Shown here: piece by piece, positions 8,879 to 17,294 of the stretch | Position numbering within the stretch: the stretch's first letter is position 1 | Layout of the letters: each line of letters starts with the position of its first letter | Origin: Bacteriovoracaceae bacterium | GTDB taxonomy: Bacteria > Bdellovibrionota > Bacteriovoracia > Bacteriovoracales > Bacteriovoracaceae | DNA: 64,000 nucleotides | Assembly: GCA_024711325.1 (NCBI GenBank) | Contig: JANJTC010000003.1 | Location: forward strand, 62,001-126,000 | Direction: 5' to 3' | The notes under the pieces: model-generated | What the model was told of the DNA's origin: nothing | What the model saw: the letters and a program-made list of their open reading frames with translations, nothing else | Databases searched by the model: none | Program-made: the position numbers and the translations under genes

Positions 8879-9797
8879 GCTTAAACAGATGAGGGCTGAC
8901 TTCAAGAATGTCACGATCCCATCCTCCTATGTTTGCTGCTGCTCGATAACTGGAATCCAAAAAATTCATGAGTACCGACGTAGGGTCCGTGGAAGTTCTT
9001 ACGTAATCATATGGTAGAATAAATTCATGCAAGTCTTGATGATAAAAGGCTTCAGGCGGATTTATTTTGGCCTTTGAGAACCCTTGCGGCTCCGGATAAG
9101 CATAAGCATAAAAAGCTGCTTGTGGGTAAAGTTCATTACCCGGCCAGAATCCACAACTCATAACCTCATGGGAATATGCCTCTCTTACTACCTCATTAGA
9201 AAGATGAGGAACTCCTCCTGGATGCTCTGGTGCTCGACGTCCAGAAAAACGTGTGACCGCCAGATCAAAGCTTCCCCAGAAAAAATGGACAGGACTACTT
9301 TTGCCAACAAAGTTGGACCTAAAATCTAGAAGTACATTATGGGCCCTAACTAGAACTTGAAAACATTGATGAACATGAAAAGGATCATATGTTGCGTGTG
9401 TGCTATCTTCATAAAAAGCTGTGGCATCGGAGACTTCGTTGGGATGAGGATCAAAGGTTGGTTCTACTTCCATGGCCGTGAGGGCCTCAAGAAAGCGGGA
9501 ATAAAAAGAAGCCACACTTTCTGATTGTAAAAGGATGGAAAAATTTTTACCTAAACTATCCTGAAAGATCAGCTGATGTTCTATAAAATCAAAATCTACC
9601 GTCAGCACACGGTCGTTAAGCGGAATGGCCGATGTTGTAAGACCTCTAGAGGTTATATAAAAGGTGGTATTCCAGGAATGATTGGTCCAAGGGGACTTAC
9701 ATAACCTGAGTTTCCCTACAATTTGGAGCCAGCGATGGAGGGTTTCATAGGTTGCTTTCCATTCTGAGTAGTCTAGTTTGGGCCATGAAGTTTGCAC
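8829..9797 (-). CDS. DUF5996 family protein
   Basis: The 322-residue cytoplasmic protein matches my memory of the DUF5996 family: 'LDYSEWKATYETLHRWLQIVG' near the start (quoted here in part), 'HVHQCFQVL', 'FFWGSFDLAVTRFSGR' and 'CGFWPGN'. The function is not known. The GTG start follows AAGGAG at six bases. Its last 50 bases overlap the end of the EI24-like gene in the opposite direction, so both C-termini are encoded by the same DNA. Confidence 0.8.
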   Translation of the reverse strand: MQTSWPKLDYSEWKATYETLHRWLQIVGKLRLCKSPWTNHSWNTTFYITSRGLTTSAIPLNDRVLTVDFDFIEHQLIFQDSLGKNFSILLQSESVASFYSRFLEALTAMEVEPTFDPHPNEVSDATAFYEDSTHATYDPFHVHQCFQVLVRAHNVLLDFRSNFVGKSSPVHFFWGSFDLAVTRFSGRRAPEHPGGVPHLSNEVVREAYSHEVMSCGFWPGNELYPQAAFYAYAYPEPQGFSKAKINPPEAFYHQDLHEFILPYDYVRTSTDPTSVLMNFLDSSYRAAANIGGWDRDILEVSPHLFKLRELSRFSFGDEATRQ

Positions 9798-9863
9798 AAT
9801 GTTCTCCTTAGTCAGAACTGAATCTTAAGAACATAAGGTTTGGAAAAAAAGGTGCGTGGAGGC

Positions 9864-9892
9864 TTGAGAGTTGCGTTGGAATTACCGATAAT
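9864..9892 (+). promoter_or_regulatory. Sigma-70-like promoter of the GT9 gene (leaderless)
   Basis: TTGAGA, an exact 17-base spacer and GATAAT are followed after six bases by the ATG at 9899. The predicted start of transcription falls on the start codon, and no Shine-Dalgarno sequence is present. Confidence 0.6.
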
Positions 9893-9898
9893 ACTTTA

Positions 9899-10906
9899 AT
9901 GGAAAAATTACCAGAAATAGATGAAGTTAAGGTTATTGCGATTAAGCTTCCTTCTGACTTACAAGAACGTATTCTAGCGTTCCCTTTCCTGCATGCTATC
10001 AGTGAGTACTATCCTAAAGCGGTTTTAAATTTCATCACCTCTCGTCATGAAGTTGAGGTTTTGAACCTTTTACCATTTAAAGCTTATTATCACCTCTACA
10101 ATGAGGATGATCTTCAGAATGTCATGGATGTTCATCGATTCTGTGCTAATTCTAGTATTTATAATGTTGATCTATTTATCTCTTTAACCAATTCATTTTC
10201 TGATGCCTGCCTGGGGTTGGGTCTAAGGGCAACCAAAAGAGTTGGTTTTGCAGATAATTGGAAAACTCTGGTATTAACAGACAAAATCATTCGGCCAGTG
10301 GGTCATCATATCGTAGAGGATTTTTTTAAGCTTTTTGAACTGGTCACAGGCTCTCCAGCTGACAAACGACTAAAAGTTAAATCCCGTGATCTCCTTCCCA
10401 TTATTGAAGATGAGACTGAGACTCCTTATATTGCCATTAATCTATCCCCTTTAAGAAATGCAACTATTGAAGATGAATGGATTGATCTCATCTCACATTT
10501 TGAGGGACAGAAAATTGTGCTTTTTGCTTCTGAAGACGCAGTTAAAGTTCATATGTTAATGGATGCATTTATGGCACGTTTATCTTCAAAGAATACCTAT
10601 GTGAAGTTTATCTACCGTGATTGGATAGAGCTGGGAAGAATGTTGGCCTACGCTGGTGGGGTCATTACTTATTCAGGTGCAGCAGCTGCTTTGTCGGCTT
10701 ATGTTGGAACCAGAACGATTATTTTGTATGAGAATGAAGATCCACAAAGAACAGGTCCTTTTTACTTTTTAACTGACGTTAATATTATGGGGATAAATAA
10801 TCCAACCCTGGTTAATTCCACACCTGATACGGGTGTATTAAAAGAACGAAAGACTTTTAATATGTCTGATATATTTACGAAGGCCTGTGAATTTTTTAAA
10901 ATCTAG
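9899..10906 (+). CDS. Glycosyltransferase family 9 (heptosyltransferase-like)
   Basis: The 335-residue protein has the two Rossmann-like halves of GT9 enzymes, which add heptose or related sugars to the lipopolysaccharide core on the cytoplasmic face of the inner membrane. The N-terminal 'KLPSDLQERILAFPFLHAI' corresponds to the G-D-x-L-L-A-L-P motif of the family, and 'GGVITYSGAAAALSAYVGT' to the C-terminal acceptor/nucleotide region. Both motifs are somewhat diverged, so the donor sugar is uncertain. gmhA, which makes the heptose precursor, lies 31 kb away in the same window. The stop overlaps the convergent stop (CTAG). Confidence 0.75.
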   Translation: MEKLPEIDEVKVIAIKLPSDLQERILAFPFLHAISEYYPKAVLNFITSRHEVEVLNLLPFKAYYHLYNEDDLQNVMDVHRFCANSSIYNVDLFISLTNSFSDACLGLGLRATKRVGFADNWKTLVLTDKIIRPVGHHIVEDFFKLFELVTGSPADKRLKVKSRDLLPIIEDETETPYIAINLSPLRNATIEDEWIDLISHFEGQKIVLFASEDAVKVHMLMDAFMARLSSKNTYVKFIYRDWIELGRMLAYAGGVITYSGAAAALSAYVGTRTIILYENEDPQRTGPFYFLTDVNIMGINNPTLVNSTPDTGVLKERKTFNMSDIFTKACEFFKI

Positions 10907-11292
10907 GGTTCAGCAAAGCGCTTATCTTTACTAAATATGAAATTTACATTCCTGCCATTATCCCTGGTTGCTATAAAGTAGCCAAGGTTAGTAAAAATGA
11001 AACAGGTATTAGATTGAGTTAAATCAGGCAATATAGGTGTGCAGACAGGAGATACCTTAATGACAACCTCATGGCCTTTACACAAAAGACGGCTGTTGGT
11101 GAGATAGGCCAAAACATTTTTAGCGCCATCACTATCTAGCATCTCTTTACCATCATTCCATTCATCACGGGTGATTAAATGTAATCCTGAATGTTTGTTG
11201 TAGGGAAGGAGCTTATCAAGACAGGTCATTTCCTGTGCAAACACAGAAAGATTAAGAGTAAAAACAATGAATGCTATCAGAGCTTTATTCAT
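10903..11292 (-). CDS. Small exported protein, unknown
   Basis: The 129-residue protein has a clear signal peptide ('MNKALIAFIVFTLNLSVFA', cleavage after VFA). The mature part has four cysteines, consistent with periplasmic disulfides. AAGGTC lies five bases before the ATG and a TATTAT -10-like box upstream, so it probably has its own promoter behind the valS terminator hairpin. No family is recognised. Confidence 0.6.
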   Translation of the reverse strand: MNKALIAFIVFTLNLSVFAQEMTCLDKLLPYNKHSGLHLITRDEWNDGKEMLDSDGAKNVLAYLTNSRLLCKGHEVVIKVSPVCTPILPDLTQSNTCFIFTNLGYFIATRDNGRNVNFIFSKDKRFAEP

Positions 11293-11332
11293 AAATTGAC
11301 CTTTTAGTCATAATAGCATGAAGTAAGAAGCC

Positions 11333-11362
11333 GGCGAGTAAGCAAAGTTTGCTTAACTCGCC
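11333..11362 (-). terminator. Hairpin downstream of valS
   Basis: A stem of 14 pairs (GGCGAGTAAGCAAA against TTTGCTTAACTCGCC with one bulged A) has a minimal loop. On the minus strand it is followed by a pyrimidine-rich stretch rather than a clean U-tract. It lies 9 bases past the valS stop and probably ends the hisS-valS transcript. Confidence 0.65.
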
Positions 11363-11370
11363 AGGTCACT

Positions 11371-14037
11371 TTATTGAAAACTTTCCAGGATTTGATTTAA
11401 TGATTGAAGCTTTTCTTGAAAGAGCTTGGCTTTCTCCTGAACTTCTTGGCGAACTTCTTCCGGGGCATTACTCATGAAATTTTGGTTATTGAGTTTCCCC
11501 TCAACCTTCTTATATTCATTCTGAGTTTTCTCCATATCTTTCTTAATGCGATTGACCTGTTCATTAATATCAATCAGGCCTTCCAGAGGAATAAAAATTT
11601 CAGTATGAACACTGGCCAAAGAAGCCGATTTTTTTGGTCGGTCTTGATTTTTGCTTCGTATAGTACCCGACTTCACATTGGCGAGATCTTTTAAAAAGTG
11701 ACGGGATTCATAGATAAATTTGGCCAGCTTCTTATCATCGGTAAAAAGCTTCACATCAATTTCATCTTTAGGTTTCATGTTAACCGAAGAGCGGATATTT
11801 CTTACTCCGGTGGTAACGTCGATGAACTTATTCATCATGTCCTGAACCTCGGCATTCTCAAGGCTCGGGTCAAACTCCACATACTCCTGAACTACCAGTA
11901 GCTTCTTCTCATCTGTTTCAAGATAGGACCAGATCTCCTCGGTGATGAAAGGAATGATTGGATGAAGAAGAGTAACGATTTTACGGAAACAATACTTAAG
12001 CATTGTCGCACGGATTATTTTGGCTTTCTCATCATCTCCATGGAGAATGTTTTTCGACAGCTCAATATACCAAGAGCAAAACTTATCATAAACAAAAGCA
12101 TAAATGGCAGAACTGGCATCATCAAAACGATAAATATCCATAGATTCATTCATGTGCTTAGCGACTGTATTGAGTTCCGCCAGAATCCATTTATCATGAA
12201 GATGCCATTCGGACTTAACTGGAAGAGAATCTTGCGCCTTATCGAGATAAGGATGTATGAAGCGGAAGGCATTCCAAAGTTTATTAACGAAGTTGCGGTA
12301 ACCTTCAATCCTTTCGGGATCGAGGTTTAGATCACGATTATAACCTGAGCCGGCCGCAAGAGTGAATCTCATGGCATCTGCTCCATACTGATTAACCATG
12401 TCGAGCGGATCAATTCCGTTACCAAGAGATTTACTCATCTTTCGGCCTTGTTTATCACGAACGATGGCATGGATATATGTATGCTTGAAAGGGGCTTTAC
12501 CGGTTACTTTCATTCCCATCATCATCATTCGGGCGACCCAAAAGAAAATGATGTCAAAACCGGTGATGAGAGTTGAATTTGGATAAAACTTATCGAAACC
12601 CTTTTCCTCCATTGCCTTTTCATCCGGCCAACCTAAGGTTGAGAGAGGCCAGAGACCTGACGAGAACCAAGTATCAAGCACATCTGGATCCTGGTAAATG
12701 TCAGTGTCCCGGCATTCAATACATTCAACTGGAGTTTCTTCTGCTGCCCATTTAGCATTACAATGACGACAGTAATAAACAGGTATCTGATGGCCCCACC
12801 AAAGTTGGCGAGAAATACACCAGTCTTTTGGGTTCTTAAGCCATGCAAAATAAGTATTTTCCCAGCCTTTCGGAAAGAAAGTCATTTCGCCATTTTCAAC
12901 AGCTTCTACGGCAACTTCACTCATCACCGTCGTATTCAAAAACCACTGCTTAGAAACCATCGGTTCAACGATCTCATCTGAACGTTGGCCATGGCCTACA
13001 GGATGAACGTGATCCTTTTTTTCAACTAAGGCATCAAGTTCGGTTAAGACTCTTTCTACTTCAGCTCTGGCATCTTTTGGCTTCAAGCCTTCGATTTCCG
13101 GAGCATTGGTATTGAAAGTCCCGTCTTTATTTAAAATATTAATGATTGGCAGACCGTTACGTTTACCAATTTCAAAATCATTGAAGTCATGCCCTGGTGT
13201 TACTTTTAAACAGCCAGTTCCCTTTTCAATATCAACATGTTCATCACCAATGATTGGAATTTCGCGGTTACAAATTGGAATAATGGCGGTCTTTCCAATC
13301 AGCTCTTTGAAGCGCTCATCATTAGGATTTACCGCTACGGCGGTATCAGCAAAGATGGTCTCCGGCCTGGTGGTAGCAATAATAAGTTCAAAATTCGGAT
13401 CTTCTTTTACCTTGTATTTTAAAAAGTAAAAATGTCCTCGGACTTCTTTATGCTCCACTTCTGCATCTGAAATGGCCGATTGAAGGACGGGGTCCCAGTT
13501 AACGATATAATCTGATTGATAAATAAGACCTTCATTAAATAACATGACAAAAAACTTCTTCACGGCCTTATTAGGAATTTCATCCAAAGTGAAAGTTGAA
13601 TAATCCCAATCACAAGAGATTCCCATCTTTTGCTGTTGGTTTACAATCTCAGTCCCATATTGTTCTTTCCATTCCCATATACGCTTTAGAAATTCATCGC
13701 GTCCCAGGTCGTGGCGATTTTTCTTTTCTTGTTTCCAGATGAGTTTTTCCACTACTGCCTGTGTTGAAATACCGGCGTGATCAGTACCTGGTATCCATAA
13801 AGTTTCATAGCCTTTCATTCGCTTGTAGCGAATGAGAGTATCTTGCGTAGTAGCGTCTAAAGCATGCCCCATATGAAGCTTGCCGGTAACATTGGGAGGC
13901 GGCATAAGAACAGTGAAGGTCTGATTCTGTTTTCCGGGTTTTGGTTTAAAGCATTTATTCTCAAGCCATTTGGCATACCATTTGTCTTCGGCTGATTTGG
14001 GATCAAAAGTTTTTGGGAGATTATTTTCAATTTCCAT
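11371..14037 (-). CDS. valS: Valyl-tRNA synthetase
   Basis: The 888-residue class Ia synthetase charges tRNA-Val. The ATP-binding HIGH motif appears as H55-M-G-H58 inside 'PPPNVTGKLHMGHA', and the second signature is 'KMSKSLGNGIDP' near residue 530. The editing domain, zinc-type Cys pairs ('CRHCNAKW', 'CIECRD'), anticodon domain and C-terminal Val-type coiled-coil arm are all present. The length is normal. Its ATG overlaps the hisS stop by one base, so the two synthetases are co-translated. Confidence 0.97.
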   Translation of the reverse strand: MEIENNLPKTFDPKSAEDKWYAKWLENKCFKPKPGKQNQTFTVLMPPPNVTGKLHMGHALDATTQDTLIRYKRMKGYETLWIPGTDHAGISTQAVVEKLIWKQEKKNRHDLGRDEFLKRIWEWKEQYGTEIVNQQQKMGISCDWDYSTFTLDEIPNKAVKKFFVMLFNEGLIYQSDYIVNWDPVLQSAISDAEVEHKEVRGHFYFLKYKVKEDPNFELIIATTRPETIFADTAVAVNPNDERFKELIGKTAIIPICNREIPIIGDEHVDIEKGTGCLKVTPGHDFNDFEIGKRNGLPIINILNKDGTFNTNAPEIEGLKPKDARAEVERVLTELDALVEKKDHVHPVGHGQRSDEIVEPMVSKQWFLNTTVMSEVAVEAVENGEMTFFPKGWENTYFAWLKNPKDWCISRQLWWGHQIPVYYCRHCNAKWAAEETPVECIECRDTDIYQDPDVLDTWFSSGLWPLSTLGWPDEKAMEEKGFDKFYPNSTLITGFDIIFFWVARMMMMGMKVTGKAPFKHTYIHAIVRDKQGRKMSKSLGNGIDPLDMVNQYGADAMRFTLAAGSGYNRDLNLDPERIEGYRNFVNKLWNAFRFIHPYLDKAQDSLPVKSEWHLHDKWILAELNTVAKHMNESMDIYRFDDASSAIYAFVYDKFCSWYIELSKNILHGDDEKAKIIRATMLKYCFRKIVTLLHPIIPFITEEIWSYLETDEKKLLVVQEYVEFDPSLENAEVQDMMNKFIDVTTGVRNIRSSVNMKPKDEIDVKLFTDDKKLAKFIYESRHFLKDLANVKSGTIRSKNQDRPKKSASLASVHTEIFIPLEGLIDINEQVNRIKKDMEKTQNEYKKVEGKLNNQNFMSNAPEEVRQEVQEKAKLFQEKLQSLNQILESFQ

Positions 14038-15320
14038 TATTTGGTTCCTTCTATGATTTCTTCTAAAGTCATCGTCGTTTCGGTTCTGGTCTTCATTTCT
14101 CGGATTTTGATTTCGCTCTCAGAGATGAAAACTATATTTGAGATTTCTTTTTTATCTGAATAGCTTAATACTTTTTTGGGTTTGGCTTCCCCAAAATAGA
14201 GTTCAACTTTTTGAAGTTTTTCTCTTAATTTTTGAGTAAGCTGCATCGCTCGAGTTTCACTGTTAGCATCCAGATAAGCGATCAGATAATCGATCTGTGG
14301 CCTTGAAAAGTCAGGCATGAGTTTATGAGTATTTAAAAAATCAGTTAGTGGAACTTCACCTAGACCAATACCCACACCTTCAAGGGCCGGTTCATTAAAT
14401 ATCTGAAGTAGATTGGCGAAAGACCCGCCGCCGGCAATCGCTCTACGATTTTCAGGATGCTTGTCAAAAATTTCAAATACCATGCCGGTATAATAATCCA
14501 GTCCCCGTACAATGGAAGGATCAAATTTTATATACTCAGTAAGTCCTTGCTGATTTAGCTTTTCAAAGAGTCCATAAAGCGGTTGAAGTTGTTCCGATTC
14601 CTTCAGATAAGTCTCTGCAAAATTTTTTATTTCATCCACCGACTTCAATCCGACAAAAGCTTCAAATACCTTCGCCTTGGTTTCATCATTAGTCAGGAGC
14701 CGTACTTCTGTACTGAATTTTTCCGGGGCCATCTTATTCTTGGCATCTACTAATTTATATAATCTTTTTGTTGAAGCTGGATCCAGACCAATAAGCTTTT
14801 GAAAAACTAAATCAACAAACCTACGGTCGTTAACCAGCACTTCAAAATGCTCATCACTTGCTCCAAAACTTTTGAGTAAAGTGACTGCGAGTTGAAGAAT
14901 TTCAACTTCACCATGCTGGCCGGCCCCAAAAATATCTGCATTAAATTGCCAGAATTCCCGAAGACGACCCTTCTGCGGTTTTTCATAGCGCATGAGATTG
15001 GGAATGGCATACCAACGTAGTGGTTTGGCCACTTCACGATGAATTTGTGCCACCATCCTGGCAACAGTTGGAGTCATCTCCGGTCGAATGGCAACTTTTC
15101 GGTCGCCACGGTCAGTGAAGGAGTATATTTGTTCGTTGATAAGTTCTTCACCAGATTTAGCAAGATAGAGATCTACTTCTTCCAATAAGGGTCCATCATA
15201 GGGTTCATAAGCAAAAAGTTCTGAGACCTCTGCCATTTTTCGAAAAATATAATTACGAAGCCGCATCTCTTTGGGGAAAAAATCCCGCGTTCCACGGTAA
15301 GGGGATTTGTTGAGTGCCAT
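14037..15320 (-). CDS. hisS: Histidyl-tRNA synthetase, with atypical active-site loop
   Basis: The 427-residue class II synthetase charges tRNA-His. Motif 2 is visible ('KPQKGRLREFWQFNADIFG'), the first histidine motif is intact ('RGLDYYTG'), and the C-terminal anticodon domain has 'KKVLSYSDKKEI'. The second histidine motif, normally GGGRYDGL, reads 'GGGSFANLL', and motif 3 reads 'GIGLGEVPL' instead of G-x-x-x-G-x-E-R. It is the only hisS in the window and is coupled to valS, so it is probably functional, but these changes are unusual. AAGGAT precedes the ATG. Confidence 0.9.
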   Translation of the reverse strand: MALNKSPYRGTRDFFPKEMRLRNYIFRKMAEVSELFAYEPYDGPLLEEVDLYLAKSGEELINEQIYSFTDRGDRKVAIRPEMTPTVARMVAQIHREVAKPLRWYAIPNLMRYEKPQKGRLREFWQFNADIFGAGQHGEVEILQLAVTLLKSFGASDEHFEVLVNDRRFVDLVFQKLIGLDPASTKRLYKLVDAKNKMAPEKFSTEVRLLTNDETKAKVFEAFVGLKSVDEIKNFAETYLKESEQLQPLYGLFEKLNQQGLTEYIKFDPSIVRGLDYYTGMVFEIFDKHPENRRAIAGGGSFANLLQIFNEPALEGVGIGLGEVPLTDFLNTHKLMPDFSRPQIDYLIAYLDANSETRAMQLTQKLREKLQKVELYFGEAKPKKVLSYSDKKEISNIVFISESEIKIREMKTRTETTMTLEEIIEGTK

Positions 15321-15352
15321 ACTTATCCTTTGTGAGCGGTGAAGGCCCAGCC

Positions 15353-15358
15353 ATTATA
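15353..15358 (-). promoter_or_regulatory. -10 box of the hisS-valS promoter
   Basis: A perfect TATAAT on the minus strand lies 32 bases before the hisS start in the 65-base gap behind the exported-protein operon. No good -35 box is seen 16-18 bases upstream, so an activator or a weak -35 is likely. Confidence 0.45.
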
Positions 15359-15385
15359 CACTTTTTGACACGATGACTTATAGTG

Positions 15386-16246
15386 TTATGGTGTTTTCTC
15401 TTCTAACTCTTTGGAGACTTCTTCTGAGAGGGGGCTTAAATCATCGAGTGAGACTTCCTGAACCTCACTGCGTGCCTTAGTTTTCTCTTTTTCGGACTCT
15501 TCTTTAAGGTCTAAAGGAGTAGTGTCCTGTTGCATGCGTTTGATGTCCTCAGGATGGAGCTCAAGAAGCTTGCCGGGAATATTGAAAATTTTAATCCTTG
15601 TTCCTGTTCCTGCAGTAGAAGCATAACGTTTAAACAGCAAGGATCTTTCATTAAGTCGTCGAAGAATAATCCAGGATACTTCTTTAGTCAGCTGATTGAA
15701 CTCAGTAGTTTCGAGGCTATCCATTTTATCAATCCATGGAAGCAGATAGGTAAGATAGCGGGCGAAACGCTGGGCTTCTCCCTTTTTGGCATCTCCAAAA
15801 CTTGCAGCATTAAAACTTTTGGCACTAATTAATCCCAAAGATTTTCTGAAATTTAATTCCGCCAGGATAGAACGCCAGATCCACTGAGAAAAAGGGGTTA
15901 GAAATTTCTCTTTCTTCTTAAAATCTTCTTCGAGACGTTCCAATAGAAAAGTTGTCATATCAAAGCTTCTGACTTTGCTGAACTTATACTCAAGAACATT
16001 CTTAATAACTTCCGATTTCATTAGAAGGAAAATATGCTCTTTGGCCAGAAATCCCAGATTTTCATCCAGTTCCTTACAAATTCCTACCAATTGAATTTTT
16101 TCGGAAGGAGTTTTAATACTCAGTTTCATAGATTCAAAAAGGTGATTGAATTCCAATGGAACTCGATCATTTATGGTTTTAAAATCTTTATCAAAACCCC
16201 AGGCGCTTGCCGATATTATGAGTATAAGCATGAATTTAGATATCAA
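15386..16246 (-). CDS. Exported protein of unknown function (third in operon)
   Basis: The 286-residue protein begins with a signal peptide ('MISKFMLILIISASAWG'). The start is a TTG seven bases after GAGGAG; an internal ATG five codons later would shorten the signal. The body is mostly helical and the C-terminus is a Glu/Lys/Ser-rich, low-complexity tail, probably disordered. It overlaps the preceding gene by 11 bases. No family is recognised. Confidence 0.6.
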   Translation of the reverse strand: MISKFMLILIISASAWGFDKDFKTINDRVPLEFNHLFESMKLSIKTPSEKIQLVGICKELDENLGFLAKEHIFLLMKSEVIKNVLEYKFSKVRSFDMTTFLLERLEEDFKKKEKFLTPFSQWIWRSILAELNFRKSLGLISAKSFNAASFGDAKKGEAQRFARYLTYLLPWIDKMDSLETTEFNQLTKEVSWIILRRLNERSLLFKRYASTAGTGTRIKIFNIPGKLLELHPEDIKRMQQDTTPLDLKEESEKEKTKARSEVQEVSLDDLSPLSEEVSKELEEKTP

Positions 16247-17294
16247 GCTGTAACTCCTCTTTGGTGGGGAAAGCTTTAAGTGTGTCAGTCCCTAAATTAA
16301 ACTTACCTTCAAGGACATAAAATTCTCCTCTTAAAGGGATAAGTACCCGGCCATCCATTTCAATTAATTGAGTAACATGTTTGAGATCGGATTTAGATTC
16401 AATCTTCTGTGTTTTTAAAGTCAATTTAACTGCTTCAGTTACTTTAAAATTTAATTCTTTATCTTGATTCATGGTTTTTACAAAGTAGATTGCCTCAGGC
16501 AAACAGACCATATTGCCGATATCCTGCTCGATGGAGTTATAGACCGTATTAAATCCACCAGAGGCAAAAAGGGCAGAAAGCCTGGCATACTGAATCTTAC
16601 TGCCTCGAATGACTCCATCATAAGGGAATTCGCCTATTCCCAAGTAATCCCCAGCTTGGCAGAGCTCCAGCCTCGTAGCTGATTGAGAACTTTTATACAC
16701 CACAGTGCTTTTTTGTGTTGAAAGATCATAGGAAACCAAAGCTGCATAACCGTTTTCATTTATATCAGTATAATAAATCCGATTGGAGGCGATCATCTCA
16801 ACTTCAGGTATAAAGAAAGGATTCGCTTTCTTACTGACCTTAATCTGATAGTCTTTTTGAGTCAGTAGATTCTTAATCTGGATGATTTTTTCCATCGGAT
16901 TATAGAATGTCACCCATTCATCTTTGAGATGAAGTTTTGCACTCTTCCCGATACCTATTTCCCGGGGATTGCTGTTTCCGTAATCAGTAACATAAAGGCG
17001 ATGGTTTTTAACCAGGCTCATTTCATCATGAGTATTAGGGATGGATTCAATTACCATTCGGTTTTTGTAGCGGGAAGCCTTTACGATAAAAGAATTTTTT
17101 TCCGACTCATTGAGAAAGTCGATACTTCTAAAACTACTGACAAATCCCAGAACTCCCGGCTTCTTTTGAATATAGGCATATCGGCCATCCATGCTGATGA
17201 AACGTAGTGTATCACTGGAATGTTTAGTCAGAAACTTCGGCAGTTCCTGAGCGTTAAGTATAAAAGTCATGAATAAAGCACTAATCCAAAGCAT
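16236..17294 (-). CDS. Exported protein of unknown function, beta-rich (second in operon)
   Basis: The 352-residue protein has a signal peptide ('MLWISALFMTFILNAQ'). The mature part is rich in beta strands with repeated patterns such as 'GRYAYIQ', 'NRMVIES', 'NRIYYTDINENG' and 'GDYLGIG', which suggests a beta-propeller-like fold; this is a visual impression only. It overlaps its neighbours by 14 and 11 bases, so all three proteins are probably made together and may form a complex in the periplasm or outside. Confidence 0.55.
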   Translation of the reverse strand: MLWISALFMTFILNAQELPKFLTKHSSDTLRFISMDGRYAYIQKKPGVLGFVSSFRSIDFLNESEKNSFIVKASRYKNRMVIESIPNTHDEMSLVKNHRLYVTDYGNSNPREIGIGKSAKLHLKDEWVTFYNPMEKIIQIKNLLTQKDYQIKVSKKANPFFIPEVEMIASNRIYYTDINENGYAALVSYDLSTQKSTVVYKSSQSATRLELCQAGDYLGIGEFPYDGVIRGSKIQYARLSALFASGGFNTVYNSIEQDIGNMVCLPEAIYFVKTMNQDKELNFKVTEAVKLTLKTQKIESKSDLKHVTQLIEMDGRVLIPLRGEFYVLEGKFNLGTDTLKAFPTKEELQLDI

